Shown here in pieces: positions 16,060 through 25,590 of a stretch of DNA of 64,000 nt. This DNA is from Halorientalis regularis. GTDB taxonomy: Archaea > Halobacteriota > Halobacteria > Halobacteriales > Haloarculaceae. The position numbers and the translations under genes are program-made. Numbering within the stretch: position 1 is the stretch's first letter; the number at the start of each line of letters is the position of its first letter. Below the pieces are notes generated by a model. It was not told where the DNA came from and did no database searches. It saw only the letters and a list, made by a program, of their open reading frames with translations. The stretch is taken from positions 1 to 64,000 of the forward strand of contig NZ_JALJCL010000008.1 of NCBI RefSeq assembly GCF_023698535.1, read 5' to 3'.

Positions 16060-17048
16060 GCCACCACCTCCAGCGCCTCCTGGCAGGCCTCGGCGACGCG
16101 CCGGGCGTCGACCTCGGTGTCCAGTCGCGTATCGGTCCGGACGACAGGCCGGTCGAGGTCGGTCCCGTCCTCGCCGTCGAGGACGAACGCGTCCGCAAAG
16201 TCGTAGGCCTCGGCGACACCGGCCGTCGAGGGCTCGTACCCCTCGGCGGCCAGCAGTTTCGCGGCCGGGCCGGAGAAGACCCGGTCCTCCACGAAAGGGG
16301 AGACGGCGACGACGGGTGTCTCCCGGAGTGCGTCCGCGATGCCGTCGACGGAAACCATCGGGCCGATACTCGTGATCGGGTTCGACGGACCGACGACGAC
16401 CGGTTCGTCGAGCGCGGTCAGTACGGCGTCGGTCGCGGTCGCGTCCGCACCGCCGCGGAACTCGACGGACTCGACGGTCGGCTCGCCCTCTCGGCCCACC
16501 CAGAACTCCTGGAAGTGCATCGGCCCGGCGGGGGTGTGGACGATGCTCGCCACCGGGTCGTCGCTCATCGGGAGCACGTCCCAGGGCGTCTCGAAGGCGT
16601 CGGCGAGCGTTCGCGTGACAGCGGTAAGTGATCGGCCCTCGTCCAGCAGGCTCGTCCGCGTGACGTGGACGGCGCGGTCACGGTCGCCGATCAGCATGAA
16701 CTCCGCGACGCCGGAGAAGCGACGCCAGCGGGCGATCTCTCGGCCCGCCGTCTGGCGCTCGTCGGGGAGGTAGCGTGGTCCGTCGTCCAGTCCGGCGGCC
16801 GCGGCGAGGCGGTGGAGTTCGTCGTCCGTCACCGTCGAGTCGTCGGCGATGCCCCACCAGGTATCGAGGTCGAGTTCGTCGCCGCCGAGAAAGAGGACGG
16901 TGTCCACGTCGGGACAGATCAGGTGGCCCCCGAGTTCCACGTCGTCGCCGGTGTTACAGACGACGGTGGTCTCGGCCGGCGGGAAGACGGCGTCCGCGCC
17001 CCGGAGGAGTTTCGGCGTGCCCGTGCCTCCGGAGAGAAACGTGACCAT
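16056..17048 (-). CDS. cofD: 2-phospho-L-lactate transferase (coenzyme F420 biosynthesis)
   Basis: 330 residues. CofD moves a (phospho)lactate-type unit from the guanylyl donor to Fo, forming F420-0. Diagnostic sequence: N-terminal [36 protein letters not shown], and [15 protein letters not shown]. Length matches the family. It leads a minus-strand operon of five genes that all overlap by 4-8 bp (16059, 15277, 14411 and 13936 as successive starts). Haloarchaea use F420 as a hydride carrier. The start codon lies 50 bp from the acyl-CoA ligase stop. Confidence 0.93.
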   Translation of the reverse strand: MVTFLSGGTGTPKLLRGADAVFPPAETTVVCNTGDDVELGGHLICPDVDTVLFLGGDELDLDTWWGIADDSTVTDDELHRLAAAAGLDDGPRYLPDERQTAGREIARWRRFSGVAEFMLIGDRDRAVHVTRTSLLDEGRSLTAVTRTLADAFETPWDVLPMSDDPVASIVHTPAGPMHFQEFWVGREGEPTVESVEFRGGADATATDAVLTALDEPVVVGPSNPITSIGPMVSVDGIADALRETPVVAVSPFVEDRVFSGPAAKLLAAEGYEPSTAGVAEAYDFADAFVLDGEDGTDLDRPVVRTDTRLDTEVDARRVAEACQEALEVVA

Positions 17049-17098
17049 ACCGGTGGTCGGGAAGCGTCGCGGTAAATCCTTTCGCCAGGGGCAACCGG

Positions 17099-18751
17099 TC
17101 AGGCGTCGCGCTCGCGGAGCTTCCGGCGCTGGATCTTGCCAGTCGTCGTGGTCGGCAGGTCGTCGACAAACGCGATTTCACGGGGGTACTCGTACTCGGC
17201 CAGCCGGTTCCGCACGAGGTCGCGGATCTCCTCGCGCAGGGTGTCGTCCCCGGCATCGCCGTCGACGGGCTGGATCCAGGCCTTGATGATCTCTCCGCGG
17301 GTGTCGTCGGGAACGCCGACGACGCCCACCTGCTCGACGCGCGGGTGTTCGAGGATCGCGCTCTCGACCTCACCCGGTCCGACCCGGTAGCCCGACGTGA
17401 TTATCACGTCGTCGGTGCGGGATTTGAACCAGAAGTAGCCGTCATCGTCGCGGTAGCCCAGGTCGCCGGTGCAGTGCCAGACGGTGCCGTCGGGACCCTC
17501 AACCGTTGCGGCCTCGGTCTTCTCGGGTCGGTTCCAGTACTCCCGGAATATCACCGGGTCGTCGCCATACGCGACGGCGATCTCGCCGACTTCGCCGTCG
17601 TCGAGGCGCGCCCCCGTCTCCTGGTCGATCACCGCTACGTCGTGGCCGACGACCGGTTTGCCCATACTGCCGGCCTGTGCCGGGAACCACTCCCGGCAGT
17701 TGGATACCAGCAGGTTCGCCTCCGTCTGCCCGTAGAGTTCGTTGACGACGACGCCGTCGAGTTGCTCGCGGGCCCAGTCGAGAATCTCCGGCGTCAGCGG
17801 CTCGCCGCCCGACGAGATTGTCTTCAGTGCGAGGTCGTACTGTTCGGCCGGGTCGTCGACGCTCATCAGCATCCGAATCGCCGTCGGCGGGAGGAAGGCG
17901 GCGGTCACCCCGAACTCCGCGAGCAACTCGAAGGCGGTCCCGGCGTCGAACGATCCCATCGGGTAGCCGACGACCGGCTGACCGTAGTGCCAGGCCGGAA
18001 AGAGCACGTCGCCGAGCGCGCCGATCCAGGCCCAGTCGGCGGGCGTCCAGTAGGTGGCGTCGAACACGTCGGTCTCGAAGTACATGTAGAAGGCCGAGCA
18101 GTGGCCCGCCCAGACGCCATGGGTGTGGAGGACACCCTTTGGCGGCCCGGTCGAGCCGCTGGTGTAGATGATTATCGCGGGCGTCTCCGCGTCGCTGTCG
18201 ACGATCTCGAAGGCCTCGTCGCCGCTGCGCTCGACGGCGGCGAAGGCTTCGACGCCGGACGGATGATCCTCACCGTCGACCGCCACGACGTGTTCCAGAT
18301 CGGGGCAGTCCTCCCGGACCGCCACCACATCGTCGAGTACCGACGCGTCGGCGACGACGACGGACGCCCCGCTGTCGTCGAGGCGCGTCCGGAGTGCGTC
18401 TGGACCGAAGAGTACCGAGAGGGGCAGGGAGACGGCCCCGAGTTTCCAGCAGGCGAGGTGTGTCACCGGATTCGACGGCTTCTGGGGGACGGCGACGGCG
18501 ACGCGGTCGCCGCGCTCGACGCCCCGGTCACGGAGCGCGTTCGCGACCCGGTTGGAGCGCTCGTCGAGGTCCCGAAAGGTGTAGGTCTCGCGTCGGTCGT
18601 CCGGGTAGGCCTGGTACAGGGCCGGGCGTTCCCGATCTTCGTGTTTCCGAACGAGGTCGTGTGCGAGATTGTACCCGTCCGGGAGGTCCCACTCGAAGGC
18701 GTCCCGAGCCTGTTCGTAGGAGTCGAAGTCGGGCGTGATGTGATAGACCAT
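17099..18751 (-). CDS. Acyl-CoA synthetase (AMP-forming)
   Basis: 550 residues of the ANL superfamily, which activates a carboxylic acid to acyl-AMP and then acyl-CoA. Seen: P-loop [29 protein letters not shown] (A5), [20 protein letters not shown] (A7/A8) and the C-terminal catalytic Lys in [13 protein letters not shown]. It lacks the N-terminal extension of acetyl-CoA synthetase and is shorter than the two Acs proteins in this window; the [20 protein letters not shown] region resembles the medium-chain or acetyl-like subgroup. Acid substrate not deducible. It stands alone upstream of cofD. Confidence 0.85.
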   Translation of the reverse strand: MVYHITPDFDSYEQARDAFEWDLPDGYNLAHDLVRKHEDRERPALYQAYPDDRRETYTFRDLDERSNRVANALRDRGVERGDRVAVAVPQKPSNPVTHLACWKLGAVSLPLSVLFGPDALRTRLDDSGASVVVADASVLDDVVAVREDCPDLEHVVAVDGEDHPSGVEAFAAVERSGDEAFEIVDSDAETPAIIIYTSGSTGPPKGVLHTHGVWAGHCSAFYMYFETDVFDATYWTPADWAWIGALGDVLFPAWHYGQPVVGYPMGSFDAGTAFELLAEFGVTAAFLPPTAIRMLMSVDDPAEQYDLALKTISSGGEPLTPEILDWAREQLDGVVVNELYGQTEANLLVSNCREWFPAQAGSMGKPVVGHDVAVIDQETGARLDDGEVGEIAVAYGDDPVIFREYWNRPEKTEAATVEGPDGTVWHCTGDLGYRDDDGYFWFKSRTDDVIITSGYRVGPGEVESAILEHPRVEQVGVVGVPDDTRGEIIKAWIQPVDGDAGDDTLREEIRDLVRNRLAEYEYPREIAFVDDLPTTTTGKIQRRKLRERDA

Positions 18752-18868
18752 GACTCGGGATCGTAGCGCGTCAGATATAAAAGTCGACCTCCGGAGACCG
18801 GCGAAATTCGGGAATTCCGTGGTTCGCGTGGGGAGGGGATCGATACCGGGACCGGTGGATCGGTGACG

Positions 18869-19663
18869 TTACTCGCTGGTGACGTTTTTGGCTTCGCCGA
18901 GCCACGAGGGTTCTCTCACCGTGGTCGACCCGACACCGGCATACTCGATGTCGACGACGTACCGGAGGCGGCCGTTCTGACGGGGCCCGCTCGTCACGTC
19001 GTAGCGGAACGACCGCAACGAGCCGTCCGCCGCGACGCGGAGTTCGGCTGAGAGCGCCGACAGCGAGGCGGGATCGAGGAATGTCAGGCCGTGTTCGTCG
19101 GGGTCGAGCCGGTCGGTCCCGTTGGCCGCGTAGACGTGGACGGTCGCACCGTTTGTCGTCTCGGTGCCCTCGTAACTGAAGTTCAGTCCGCGGATGTACC
19201 GGTTTATTTCCGGATAGAGGTAGGCGTCAGTGTTCCCGCCAGCCCCTGACTGGCGGTCGTAGGCGATCTGCCCCGCGCTCCGTTCCCGGAGATAGGCGGT
19301 GCCGTTCTCGTCGACGTACACCGCGGTAGGGGGCGTCGTCGTTCCGTTTTCCAGGAGCCGGTAGACACCGCTCGACCGGTCGACCTGTGCCGAGACGTTC
19401 GTGTACTGGAGCAAGGCACCCGACGCCGCCGCGCGGACGACGGTGTCCTGTCGGAAGCTGAACGAGCCCGCGTCCGTCAGCACGCCGCGGTGGCGCTCCC
19501 GGATGGCCGTCCCGTTCAGCGGGAGGTCGTACGGTCCGTCGACGGTCGTGTCCGATTGGTTCGCGGGCGACTGTGTCGGCGTGCCCGTCCCGCCGGGCGT
19601 CCCACAGCCCGCGAGGGCGACCACGGCGAACACCGACACCAGGGCGATGGCGTACCGGTTCAC
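18869..19663 (-). CDS. Predicted lipoprotein of unknown function
   Basis: 264 residues. The GTG at 19663 gives VNRYAIALVSVFAVVALAGC, a short signal with lipobox Cys, then a Thr/Ser/Pro-rich spacer (GGTGTPTQSPANQSDTTVDG). The remainder is a beta-rich domain of alternating polar strands (SFSFRQDTVVRAAASGALLQ, VYVDENGTAYLRERSAGQIA, SLRSFRYDVTSGPRQNGRLR) resembling the LppX/LprG-like or outer lipid-carrier type of haloarchaeal lipoproteins. I reject the ATG at 19879, because the extra 72 residues lack signal features and overlap the divergent gene. Exported and lipid-anchored (inference). Confidence 0.65.
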   Translation of the reverse strand: MNRYAIALVSVFAVVALAGCGTPGGTGTPTQSPANQSDTTVDGPYDLPLNGTAIRERHRGVLTDAGSFSFRQDTVVRAAASGALLQYTNVSAQVDRSSGVYRLLENGTTTPPTAVYVDENGTAYLRERSAGQIAYDRQSGAGGNTDAYLYPEINRYIRGLNFSYEGTETTNGATVHVYAANGTDRLDPDEHGLTFLDPASLSALSAELRVAADGSLRSFRYDVTSGPRQNGRLRYVVDIEYAGVGSTTVREPSWLGEAKNVTSE

Positions 19664-19737
19664 ATCCGTCCCCACGCCACCACCCGTCTTGAAAGGGGCG
19701 ACTTCGATGTCCGAGTACCGGCGGCGTGTGAAGTAAG

Positions 19738-19762
19738 GTGCCGGCGGGGCAAAGTCCGGCAC
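19738..19762 (+). promoter_or_regulatory. Perfect inverted repeat abutting the HD-hydrolase start codon
   Basis: GTGCCGG-(11)-CCGGCAC ends one base before the ATG at 19764. As RNA it would fold a 7-bp GC stem in the leader; as DNA it could be an operator. Confidence 0.4.
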
Positions 19763-19763
19763 A

Positions 19764-20996
19764 ATGGATATCAAGGACAGCGTCCACGACCACATCGAGG
19801 TGCGCGGGGTCGCGAAGGACCTGCTCGACACGCCGCCGGTCCAGCGGCTCCGGCACGTCCGCCAACTCGGCACCGTCACGCTGGTCTACCCCTCCGCGAA
19901 CCACACCCGCTTCGAGCACAGTCTCGGCGTCTACCATCTCGCGGACGAGGCGCTGGCCCACCTCAACGTCGAGGGACAGCAGGCCGAACGCGTGCGCGCC
20001 GCCGCCCTCCTCCACGACGTAGGTCACGCCCCCTTCAGCCACAACGTCGAGTCGGTCGTCCACCGCCACACCGGGAAGTGGCACGACGACGTACACGAAC
20101 TACTGGAGTCGGGTGCGGTCGCGCAGGTCCTCGCAGAGCACGGCCTCAACCCCGACGCGGTGGCCGACCTCGTTGCCGGCGACGGCAAGCTCGGCCAGCT
20201 CGTCTCGGGCGAACTCGACGTGGACCGGATGGACTACCTCGTCCGTGACGCCCACCACACCGGCGTCCCCTACGGCACCATCGACCACGAGCGCCTGGTC
20301 CGGGAACTCTCCTTCGTCGACGGGGAACTCGTCCTCGCGGCGGGGAACGTCCAGACCGCCGAGAGCCTGCTGGTCGCCCGGGCGCTGATGACGCCCACCG
20401 TATACAGCCACCACACCGCCCGCATCTCCAAATCGATGCTTCGACGGGGTGCCGAGCGCCTGTTGACGGAAACCGACACTACCGCCGAGGCGATGCGACG
20501 GATGGACGACCACGACCTGCTGGTCAGTCTACGCCAGTGCGAGGTGACCGACGAGACTGCCCGCCGGCTGACCGAGCGCGACCTCCTGAAACGCGCCGTC
20601 TGGGCGGAGATGGGCGACGTGCCCGAGGAACTGCTGGAGCGCGGTCACGACGGAATCGTCGAGGCCGAACGCGAGATCGCCGCCGAGGCGGAGGTCGACC
20701 CGGCCGACGTGATCCTCGACGTGCCCGGCCGGCCCGAGATCAAGGAGTCGACGAGTCGGGTGATCGTCAACGGGGAGGTCCGGCCGCTGGGCGACCAGTC
20801 GACGCTCGTCGGTGCACTCCGGGCGGTCCAGCGGGACCAGTGGCGACTCGGCGTGTACGCGCCCGAGGGTGTGACCGAGCGGGTGGGTCACGCCGCCAGC
20901 CGCGTCCTCGGCCTCGACATCGACGGGTCGCTGATCAGCGACGCCCGCCCCGGCGTCCACACCACGCTCGACGACTTCCAGGAGGCAGGAGAATGA
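19764..20996 (+). CDS. HD-domain phosphohydrolase
   Basis: 410 residues of the SAMHD1/dGTPase-like HD superfamily. Metal-binding residues are visible: RFEHSLGVYHLADEAL (first His), AALLHDVGHAPFSHN (the HD pair) and GELDVDRMDYLVRDAHHTG (the last Asp). The N-terminal KDSVHDHIEVRGVAKDLLDT is a standard start of archaeal members. Such enzymes remove triphosphate or phosphate from nucleotides; the natural substrate here is unknown. It overlaps the amidohydrolase gene downstream by 4 bp (ATGA). The start follows a strong inverted repeat. Confidence 0.85.
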   Translation: MDIKDSVHDHIEVRGVAKDLLDTPPVQRLRHVRQLGTVTLVYPSANHTRFEHSLGVYHLADEALAHLNVEGQQAERVRAAALLHDVGHAPFSHNVESVVHRHTGKWHDDVHELLESGAVAQVLAEHGLNPDAVADLVAGDGKLGQLVSGELDVDRMDYLVRDAHHTGVPYGTIDHERLVRELSFVDGELVLAAGNVQTAESLLVARALMTPTVYSHHTARISKSMLRRGAERLLTETDTTAEAMRRMDDHDLLVSLRQCEVTDETARRLTERDLLKRAVWAEMGDVPEELLERGHDGIVEAEREIAAEAEVDPADVILDVPGRPEIKESTSRVIVNGEVRPLGDQSTLVGALRAVQRDQWRLGVYAPEGVTERVGHAASRVLGLDIDGSLISDARPGVHTTLDDFQEAGE

Positions 20997-22030
20997 GCGA
21001 CCGCCGCGTGATCGAAGGCCGCATCCTTCGCGGAAAGGACTTCGAGGCCATCGACGGCCGGGTCGTGGTCGAAGACGGCCGGATCGTCGCCGTCGAGCGA
21101 GAACCCGTCGACACCGACGACATCGTCGTCCCGGCGTTCGTCAACGCCCACACGCACACCGGCGACTCCATCGCCAAAGACGCGGGCGAGAGACTGAACC
21201 TGGACGAACTCGTCGCGCCGCCCGACGGCCTGAAACATCGGCTCCTCCGGGAGGCCAGCCACGAAGAGACCGTCGCGGCGATGGAGCGCTCACTATCCTT
21301 CATGCAATCGGGCGGCACGGCCGCCTGCATCGAGTTCCGCGAGGGCGGCGTCGGGGGCGTCCGCGCGATGGCCGAAGCCGTCGAGGGCCTGGACATCGAG
21401 TCAGTCACGCTCGGCCGCGAGGAGGTCGAAGCGATGGAAGCCGCAGACGGGTTCGGAGCCAGTGGCGCGCGCGACGGCGAGTTCGGCCGCGAGCGGACCG
21501 CCACACGTGAGGCGGGGAAACTGTTCGGCATCCACGCCGGCGAACGCGACCCGGACGACATCAACGGCGCGCTCGACCTCGATCCGGACTTTCTGGTCCA
21601 CATGGTCCACACCGAACCGATCCATCTGGATCGCGTCGCCGACCGCGAGGTGCCCGTCGTCGCCTGCCCGCGCTCGAACCTCGTGACCGGCGTCGGGACG
21701 CCCGACATCGCCGAACTGGCAGACCACACGACCGTCGCGCTCGGGACGGACAACGTGATGCTCAACAGCCCCTCGATGTTCCGGGAGATGGAGTTCGCCG
21801 CGAAACTCTCCGACGTATCGGCCCGCTACGTCCTCAAGATGGCGACCCACCACGGGGCCGACATCGCGGGTCTGAACTGCGGCGTCATCGCGGAAGACTG
21901 GGACGCTCGCCTGTTCGTTCTCGACGGCGACTCGGACAACCTCACCGGCTACCAGAACCCCGTCCGCGCCGTCGTCCACCGAGCCGGCCTCGCCGACGTG
22001 TCCGAGGTCGTCCTCCAGACCGCGGACTGA
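20993..22030 (+). CDS. Amidohydrolase family protein (deaminase-like)
   Basis: 345 residues. Metal ligands typical of the superfamily: VNAHTHTGDSI (HxH after strand 1), FGIHAGERD, HMVHTEPIHLD and ALGTDNVMLN (final Asp). This set resembles cytosine/adenosine-type deaminases and chlorohydrolases more than dihydroorotases. The ATG overlaps the HD-hydrolase stop, so the two are probably one operon and could act on related nucleotide-derived substrates (inference). The long open frame upstream in this register is an antisense-type shadow of the HD gene and was left out. Confidence 0.8.
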   Translation: MSDRRVIEGRILRGKDFEAIDGRVVVEDGRIVAVEREPVDTDDIVVPAFVNAHTHTGDSIAKDAGERLNLDELVAPPDGLKHRLLREASHEETVAAMERSLSFMQSGGTAACIEFREGGVGGVRAMAEAVEGLDIESVTLGREEVEAMEAADGFGASGARDGEFGRERTATREAGKLFGIHAGERDPDDINGALDLDPDFLVHMVHTEPIHLDRVADREVPVVACPRSNLVTGVGTPDIAELADHTTVALGTDNVMLNSPSMFREMEFAAKLSDVSARYVLKMATHHGADIAGLNCGVIAEDWDARLFVLDGDSDNLTGYQNPVRAVVHRAGLADVSEVVLQTAD

Positions 22031-22098
22031 CGGGGGACCCCCGGCAGTTCCCAGTTACTGTTAAGCCGGCGGCCGTCGAAGTTTGGTACTAGATAACA

Positions 22099-22566
22099 AT
22101 GTACAACCGCATCCTCCTGCCGACGGACGGATCGGCCGAGATGGAGCCAGTGGTCGATCACGCGGCGGCGCTTGCCGAGAGAGACGACGCGCTGATCCAC
22201 GCGCTGTACGTCGTCGACGCGGCGAGTTTCTCCAGTCTCCCCATGGAGACCAGCTGGGAGGGTATCTCGGAGTTGCTGTACGAGGAGGGGACGGCCGCAC
22301 TGAACGAGGTCGAGCGGACCGTCGACGACCGCGCTCCGGTCGAACGGATCGTCGTCGAGGGCAAACCGAGCAGTACCATCGTGGAACACGCCGTCGACGA
22401 CGACTGCGACCTGATCGTGATGGGCACACACGGGCGGGGCGGGATCGACCGCCTGCTCCTGGGGAGCGTCGCCGAACGGGTGGTCCGGCGGTCTTCCGTC
22501 CCGGTGATGACGGTCCGTGTCGAGGAACCGGCCGTCGGCGACCACGAACCGGAGGTGAAAGCCTAG
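22099..22566 (+). CDS. Universal stress protein, UspA family
   Basis: 155 residues. N-terminal MYNRILLPTDGSAEMEPVVD and the ATP-binding loop MGTHGRGGIDRLLLGSV (G-2x-G-9x-G-S) mark the nucleotide-binding class. Role: cytoplasmic stress-related protein, targets unknown. It is convergent with the biotin ligase, and both genes use the same CTAG as stop: TAG at 22564-22566 for this gene and the complementary TAG at 22563-22565 for the other. A third stress-family gene lies near 36 kb. Confidence 0.85.
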   Translation: MYNRILLPTDGSAEMEPVVDHAAALAERDDALIHALYVVDAASFSSLPMETSWEGISELLYEEGTAALNEVERTVDDRAPVERIVVEGKPSSTIVEHAVDDDCDLIVMGTHGRGGIDRLLLGSVAERVVRRSSVPVMTVRVEEPAVGDHEPEVKA

Positions 22567-23495
22567 ACCGGTCGGAGGTGTTCGCAGTCACCGGCGCTCA
22601 CGCGAACAGGGCCGTCGTCGGTCTCGATCACGAGCGTCCCGGGAAACTCGATATCCACGGCCTCGCCGACGACTTCGCCGCCGGACGTGTCGACCCTGAC
22701 CCGCCGCCCCAGCGTGTCGGCCAGTTCCCGCCAGGCCGGCACCACCGCGTCCGGATCGGACCGTAACTCGTGGAACTCCTCCAGCACGCGCTGGGTGAAC
22801 ACCCGTCGGTTCACGTCGCCGGTCTCCTCACGGAGGCTGGTGGCTCCCGCCACGAGGTCGGCGGCCTCGACGTTGGCATTGATCCCGATGCCGACGACGA
22901 CCCAGGAGACCCGATCCGCCTCACCTTCCATCTCGGTGAGGATGCCGGTGAGTTTGCGGTCGGTGTCGCCGTGGGTCACCAGCACGTCGTTTGGCCACTT
23001 GATCGCGGCGTCGACGCCGGCCTCACGCGCTGCGCGGGTGGTCGCCACCGCGGCCGCCAGCGTGAACGCGGGCGCGCTGGCCGGCGGCACCGTCGGGCGC
23101 AGGATGATCGAGAGCCAGATGCCGCCCGAGGGAGCCGTCCACTCGCGGTCGAGGCGGCCGCGACCCCCCGTCTGCTCGTCGGCCAGCACGACCACGTCCT
23201 CGCGACCCTCGGCGGCGAGTTCTCGGGCCCGGTCGTTGGTACTCGAAATCGAATCGTGGTACTCCACCTCGAAGGGTGCGTCGAGCCCGAACTCGACGGC
23301 TTCGCCCCCGAACTCTGGCGTCGAGACGAGTTCGTAGCCGTCGTCGCCGCCCTCGATGGCGAAGCCCGCCTCCCGGAGCGCCTCGATGTGTTTCCAGACC
23401 GCGGCGCGTGACACGTCGAGTCGGTCGGCGATGGCCGGCCCTGGCATAGGCCCGTCGGCGATGGCGTCGAGAACGGCGTGGCGCGTGTCCTGCAT
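22563..23495 (-). CDS. birA: Biotin-[acetyl-CoA-carboxylase] ligase with N-terminal HTH
   Basis: 310 residues. The N-terminal winged helix (RHAVLDAIADGPMPGPAIAD, DVSRAAVWKHIEALREAGF) can act as a repressor, and the catalytic domain carries the biotinyl-AMP motif GGRGRLDREWTAPSGGIWLS and the Lys region AIKWPNDVLV. It attaches biotin to the carrier domain of biotin enzymes; the clear client in this window is PccA at 26.0-27.9 kb. The HTH suggests it may also sense biotin and regulate transport or carboxylase genes, as in E. coli BirA (inference). Length is normal for the bifunctional form. Confidence 0.9.
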   Translation of the reverse strand: MQDTRHAVLDAIADGPMPGPAIADRLDVSRAAVWKHIEALREAGFAIEGGDDGYELVSTPEFGGEAVEFGLDAPFEVEYHDSISSTNDRARELAAEGREDVVVLADEQTGGRGRLDREWTAPSGGIWLSIILRPTVPPASAPAFTLAAAVATTRAAREAGVDAAIKWPNDVLVTHGDTDRKLTGILTEMEGEADRVSWVVVGIGINANVEAADLVAGATSLREETGDVNRRVFTQRVLEEFHELRSDPDAVVPAWRELADTLGRRVRVDTSGGEVVGEAVDIEFPGTLVIETDDGPVRVSAGDCEHLRPV

Positions 23496-23536
23496 GCGGT
23501 CGCGTTCGCCCGCCGGCTATAAAATCGGCTCGCCGC

Positions 23537-24865
23537 TCACTCGGTGACGGCTCGCATCTGCTCGTCGACGCGGACGACCGATTCGTTCAGCGACTCGATC
23601 GTGTCGTTCTGTTCGCGGTTGGCAGCCGCGATGCCCTCGACGGCGTCCGCCACCTCGTCGGCCCGGGTCGCCACGTCGTCGACCATGCTGGCGATCTCCT
23701 CGGCGCTCGCGGCCTGGTCGTCCGTCGCGTTCGCGATCTCGGTGATCCCCTGATCGGTGTCCACGATGGAGTCGTGGATCGCCTCCAGGTTCTCGATCAC
23801 CTGCTCGATGTCCTCGGCCGTGGACTGTATCTCCGCGTTGGCGTCCGCGACGTTGTCGGCGGTGTCGGTCGCCATCTCCTGGACCTCCCCGATGAGCGCC
23901 TCGATCTCCGCGGCTCGCTCCTGGGACTCGTTGGCGAGGTCTTTGATCTCGTCGGCGACGACCGCGAACCCACTGCTGCCTTCGCCGCCCGCGCGGGCAG
24001 CCTCGATGTTGGCGTTCAGCGCCAGGATGTTCGTCTGCTCGGCGATGTCGTCGATCACGTCGACGATCTCGTCGATCTCGTCGACGCGGTCGCTGAGCGC
24101 CTGCGCGTTGTCGGCCACTTCGTCCGCGGACTCGGCGAGCGTGTCGACTCGGCCGACGGTCGCGCGGGCCGTCTCGACCGACTCCTCGGCGCGCTCGCGG
24201 GCCTCGGCGCTCCTGTCGGTCACCTGATCGGCGCTGGAGGCGATCTCCTCAACGGTCGCACTGAAGTCCGAGACCTCACTCTGGACCTCCGAGAGGTTCT
24301 CGGCCTGCCCGTCGGTGAGGTCGCTGATGTCTTCGGACTTCTCGGCGACCTCGCGGGACGAGTCCCGGAGTTCCGTGACCGACTCCCCGACAGCGGTCGA
24401 AATCTCGTCGTGGAGGTCCTCGACTGCCTGGCGCTGTTCGACGAGTGCGGTCACCTCGTTGAGGAACTCGACCGCACCCACGACGTCCCCGTCCGGTGTC
24501 GTGATCGGGACCGCCTGAACGCGCGAGGCGCTCATCTCCCCGTCTGCCCCCTCCGCCGAGCGTACCTGGTCTTCCTTGACCGCTTCTCCGGTCCGGACGA
24601 CTTCTTCGGCCAGAGTCTCGCTCTCGCCCTCCGTCCCGAACACGTCGTAGGCGTTCCGCCCGAGGGCGTCCTCCGGCGGAATACCCATCAGGTCGACCAG
24701 CGAGTCGTTCCAGTGGGTGATCGTCCCGGTGTCGTCGACCACGAACACCGGGTCGGCGAGCTCCGCGATCATCGACTCGAAGGCGTGTCGCCAGAACTCG
24801 TCGTCCGCGTCCCGATCCGGACCCTGTTCCGGTTCCAGCCGGGAGGAATCTGCGCCAGTTGCCAT
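23537..24865 (-). CDS. Soluble methyl-accepting transducer with PAS domain
   Basis: 442 residues without membrane segments. Residues about 25-145 are a PAS domain (DPVFVVDDTGTITHWNDSLV, GRNAYDVFG, VQAVPITTPDGDVVGAVEF) that may hold a cofactor for redox or other cytoplasmic sensing. The rest is a long coiled coil with the conserved hairpin tip DIAEQTNILALNANIEAARA and FAVVADEIKDLANES that docks CheW/CheA. Heptads with Glu/Gln provide methylation sites. The ATG at 24865 is used because upstream residues (from a further ATG at 24982) are unlike the family. Ligand unknown. Confidence 0.85.
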   Translation of the reverse strand: MATGADSSRLEPEQGPDRDADDEFWRHAFESMIAELADPVFVVDDTGTITHWNDSLVDLMGIPPEDALGRNAYDVFGTEGESETLAEEVVRTGEAVKEDQVRSAEGADGEMSASRVQAVPITTPDGDVVGAVEFLNEVTALVEQRQAVEDLHDEISTAVGESVTELRDSSREVAEKSEDISDLTDGQAENLSEVQSEVSDFSATVEEIASSADQVTDRSAEARERAEESVETARATVGRVDTLAESADEVADNAQALSDRVDEIDEIVDVIDDIAEQTNILALNANIEAARAGGEGSSGFAVVADEIKDLANESQERAAEIEALIGEVQEMATDTADNVADANAEIQSTAEDIEQVIENLEAIHDSIVDTDQGITEIANATDDQAASAEEIASMVDDVATRADEVADAVEGIAAANREQNDTIESLNESVVRVDEQMRAVTE

Positions 24866-24995
24866 ACCGTTCGACTCGTTACTGATGGAGCAAATAAGTA
24901 CCACCCCACGGCTATCGATAGTGATAACCGATTCGGTCGGTCCCGGCCAGCAGGTCGCTCGTGTCGGCTGTTCGGCCCGCACCGACAGCGGCCCT

Positions 24996-25030
24996 CGTCC
25001 CGTCCCGTCCCGTCCCGTCCCGTCCCGTCC
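24996..25030. repeat. Pentanucleotide tandem repeat (CGTCC)7
   Basis: Seven exact CGTCC units in the 223-bp gap between the divergent transducer and the MaoC pseudogene, 59 bp before the latter's ATG. Such arrays slip readily during replication. The unit length (5) would shift any frame crossing it. Confidence 0.9.
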
Positions 25031-25088
25031 CGGGCCGCAAGTTCGCCGCTACGCGCGGGTTTTTGTTCTCATCTCAAACAGCGAAGAT

Positions 25089-25532
25089 ATGCGATACTTC
25101 GAGGACATCGACGTCGGCGAATCGAAGACGCTGGGCACCGAGACGCTGAGCCAGGAGGCGATCATCGACTTCGCCAGCGAGTGGGACTCGCAGGATTACC
25201 ACACCGACCCCGAGGCCGCCAAGGAGTCGGTCCACGGCGGCAGCATCGCCAGCGGCCCTCACACCGTCGCCGTCGCTATCCGGGAGTGAGTCGAACAGGA
25301 CCTCGACGACGTGAAGAACGTGGGTGCCCGCGAGATCAGGAGTCTCACGTGGGAACGGGCCATCCGCCCCGGCGAGGAACTCGAATTCGAAGTGGAGGTA
25401 CTGGACAGGGAACCCGACGAGCACAGCCCGACTCACGGGTGCGTCGAGTGCGAACTCTCCGTCAACGTGGACGGCGAGGAAGTCATCTCGATGATCAGCG
25501 AACAGGTGGTCGGGACCCGAGAGGTGTGGGGG
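25089..25532 (+). pseudogene. MaoC-like hydratase broken by in-frame stop and lost C-terminal stop
   Basis: Begins MRYFEDIDVGESKTLGTETL and matches the intact gene at 25591 over its full length. After HTVAVAIRE the codon at 25287-25289 is TGA where the paralogue has Trp (RHWVDEW versus RE*VEQ), a one-base change from TGG. Reading continues in frame as VEQDLDDVKNVGAREIRSLT through MISEQVVGTREV with no stop at the expected place, running into the next gene. The rest of the hot-dog fold is still recognisable, so loss is recent. A start at the GTG at 25311 would give only the second half. Confidence 0.8.
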
Positions 25533-25590
25533 TACCGCGCGGCCGACGACCACGCGCGGGACTTTTGCCCACTGGCTCCGAACGGCGGGT

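Noticed and set aside
14582-16375. 597-codon plus-strand open frame across the cofD operon
   Set aside because: Arg/Ser/Pro-rich shadow; the minus strand carries conserved overlapping genes.
17345-18766. 473-codon plus-strand open frame over the acyl-CoA ligase
   Set aside because: Shadow; the ligase on the minus strand has all ANL motifs.
24996-25030. CRISPR or other spacer array
   Set aside because: Only a 5-bp simple tandem repeat, no spacers.
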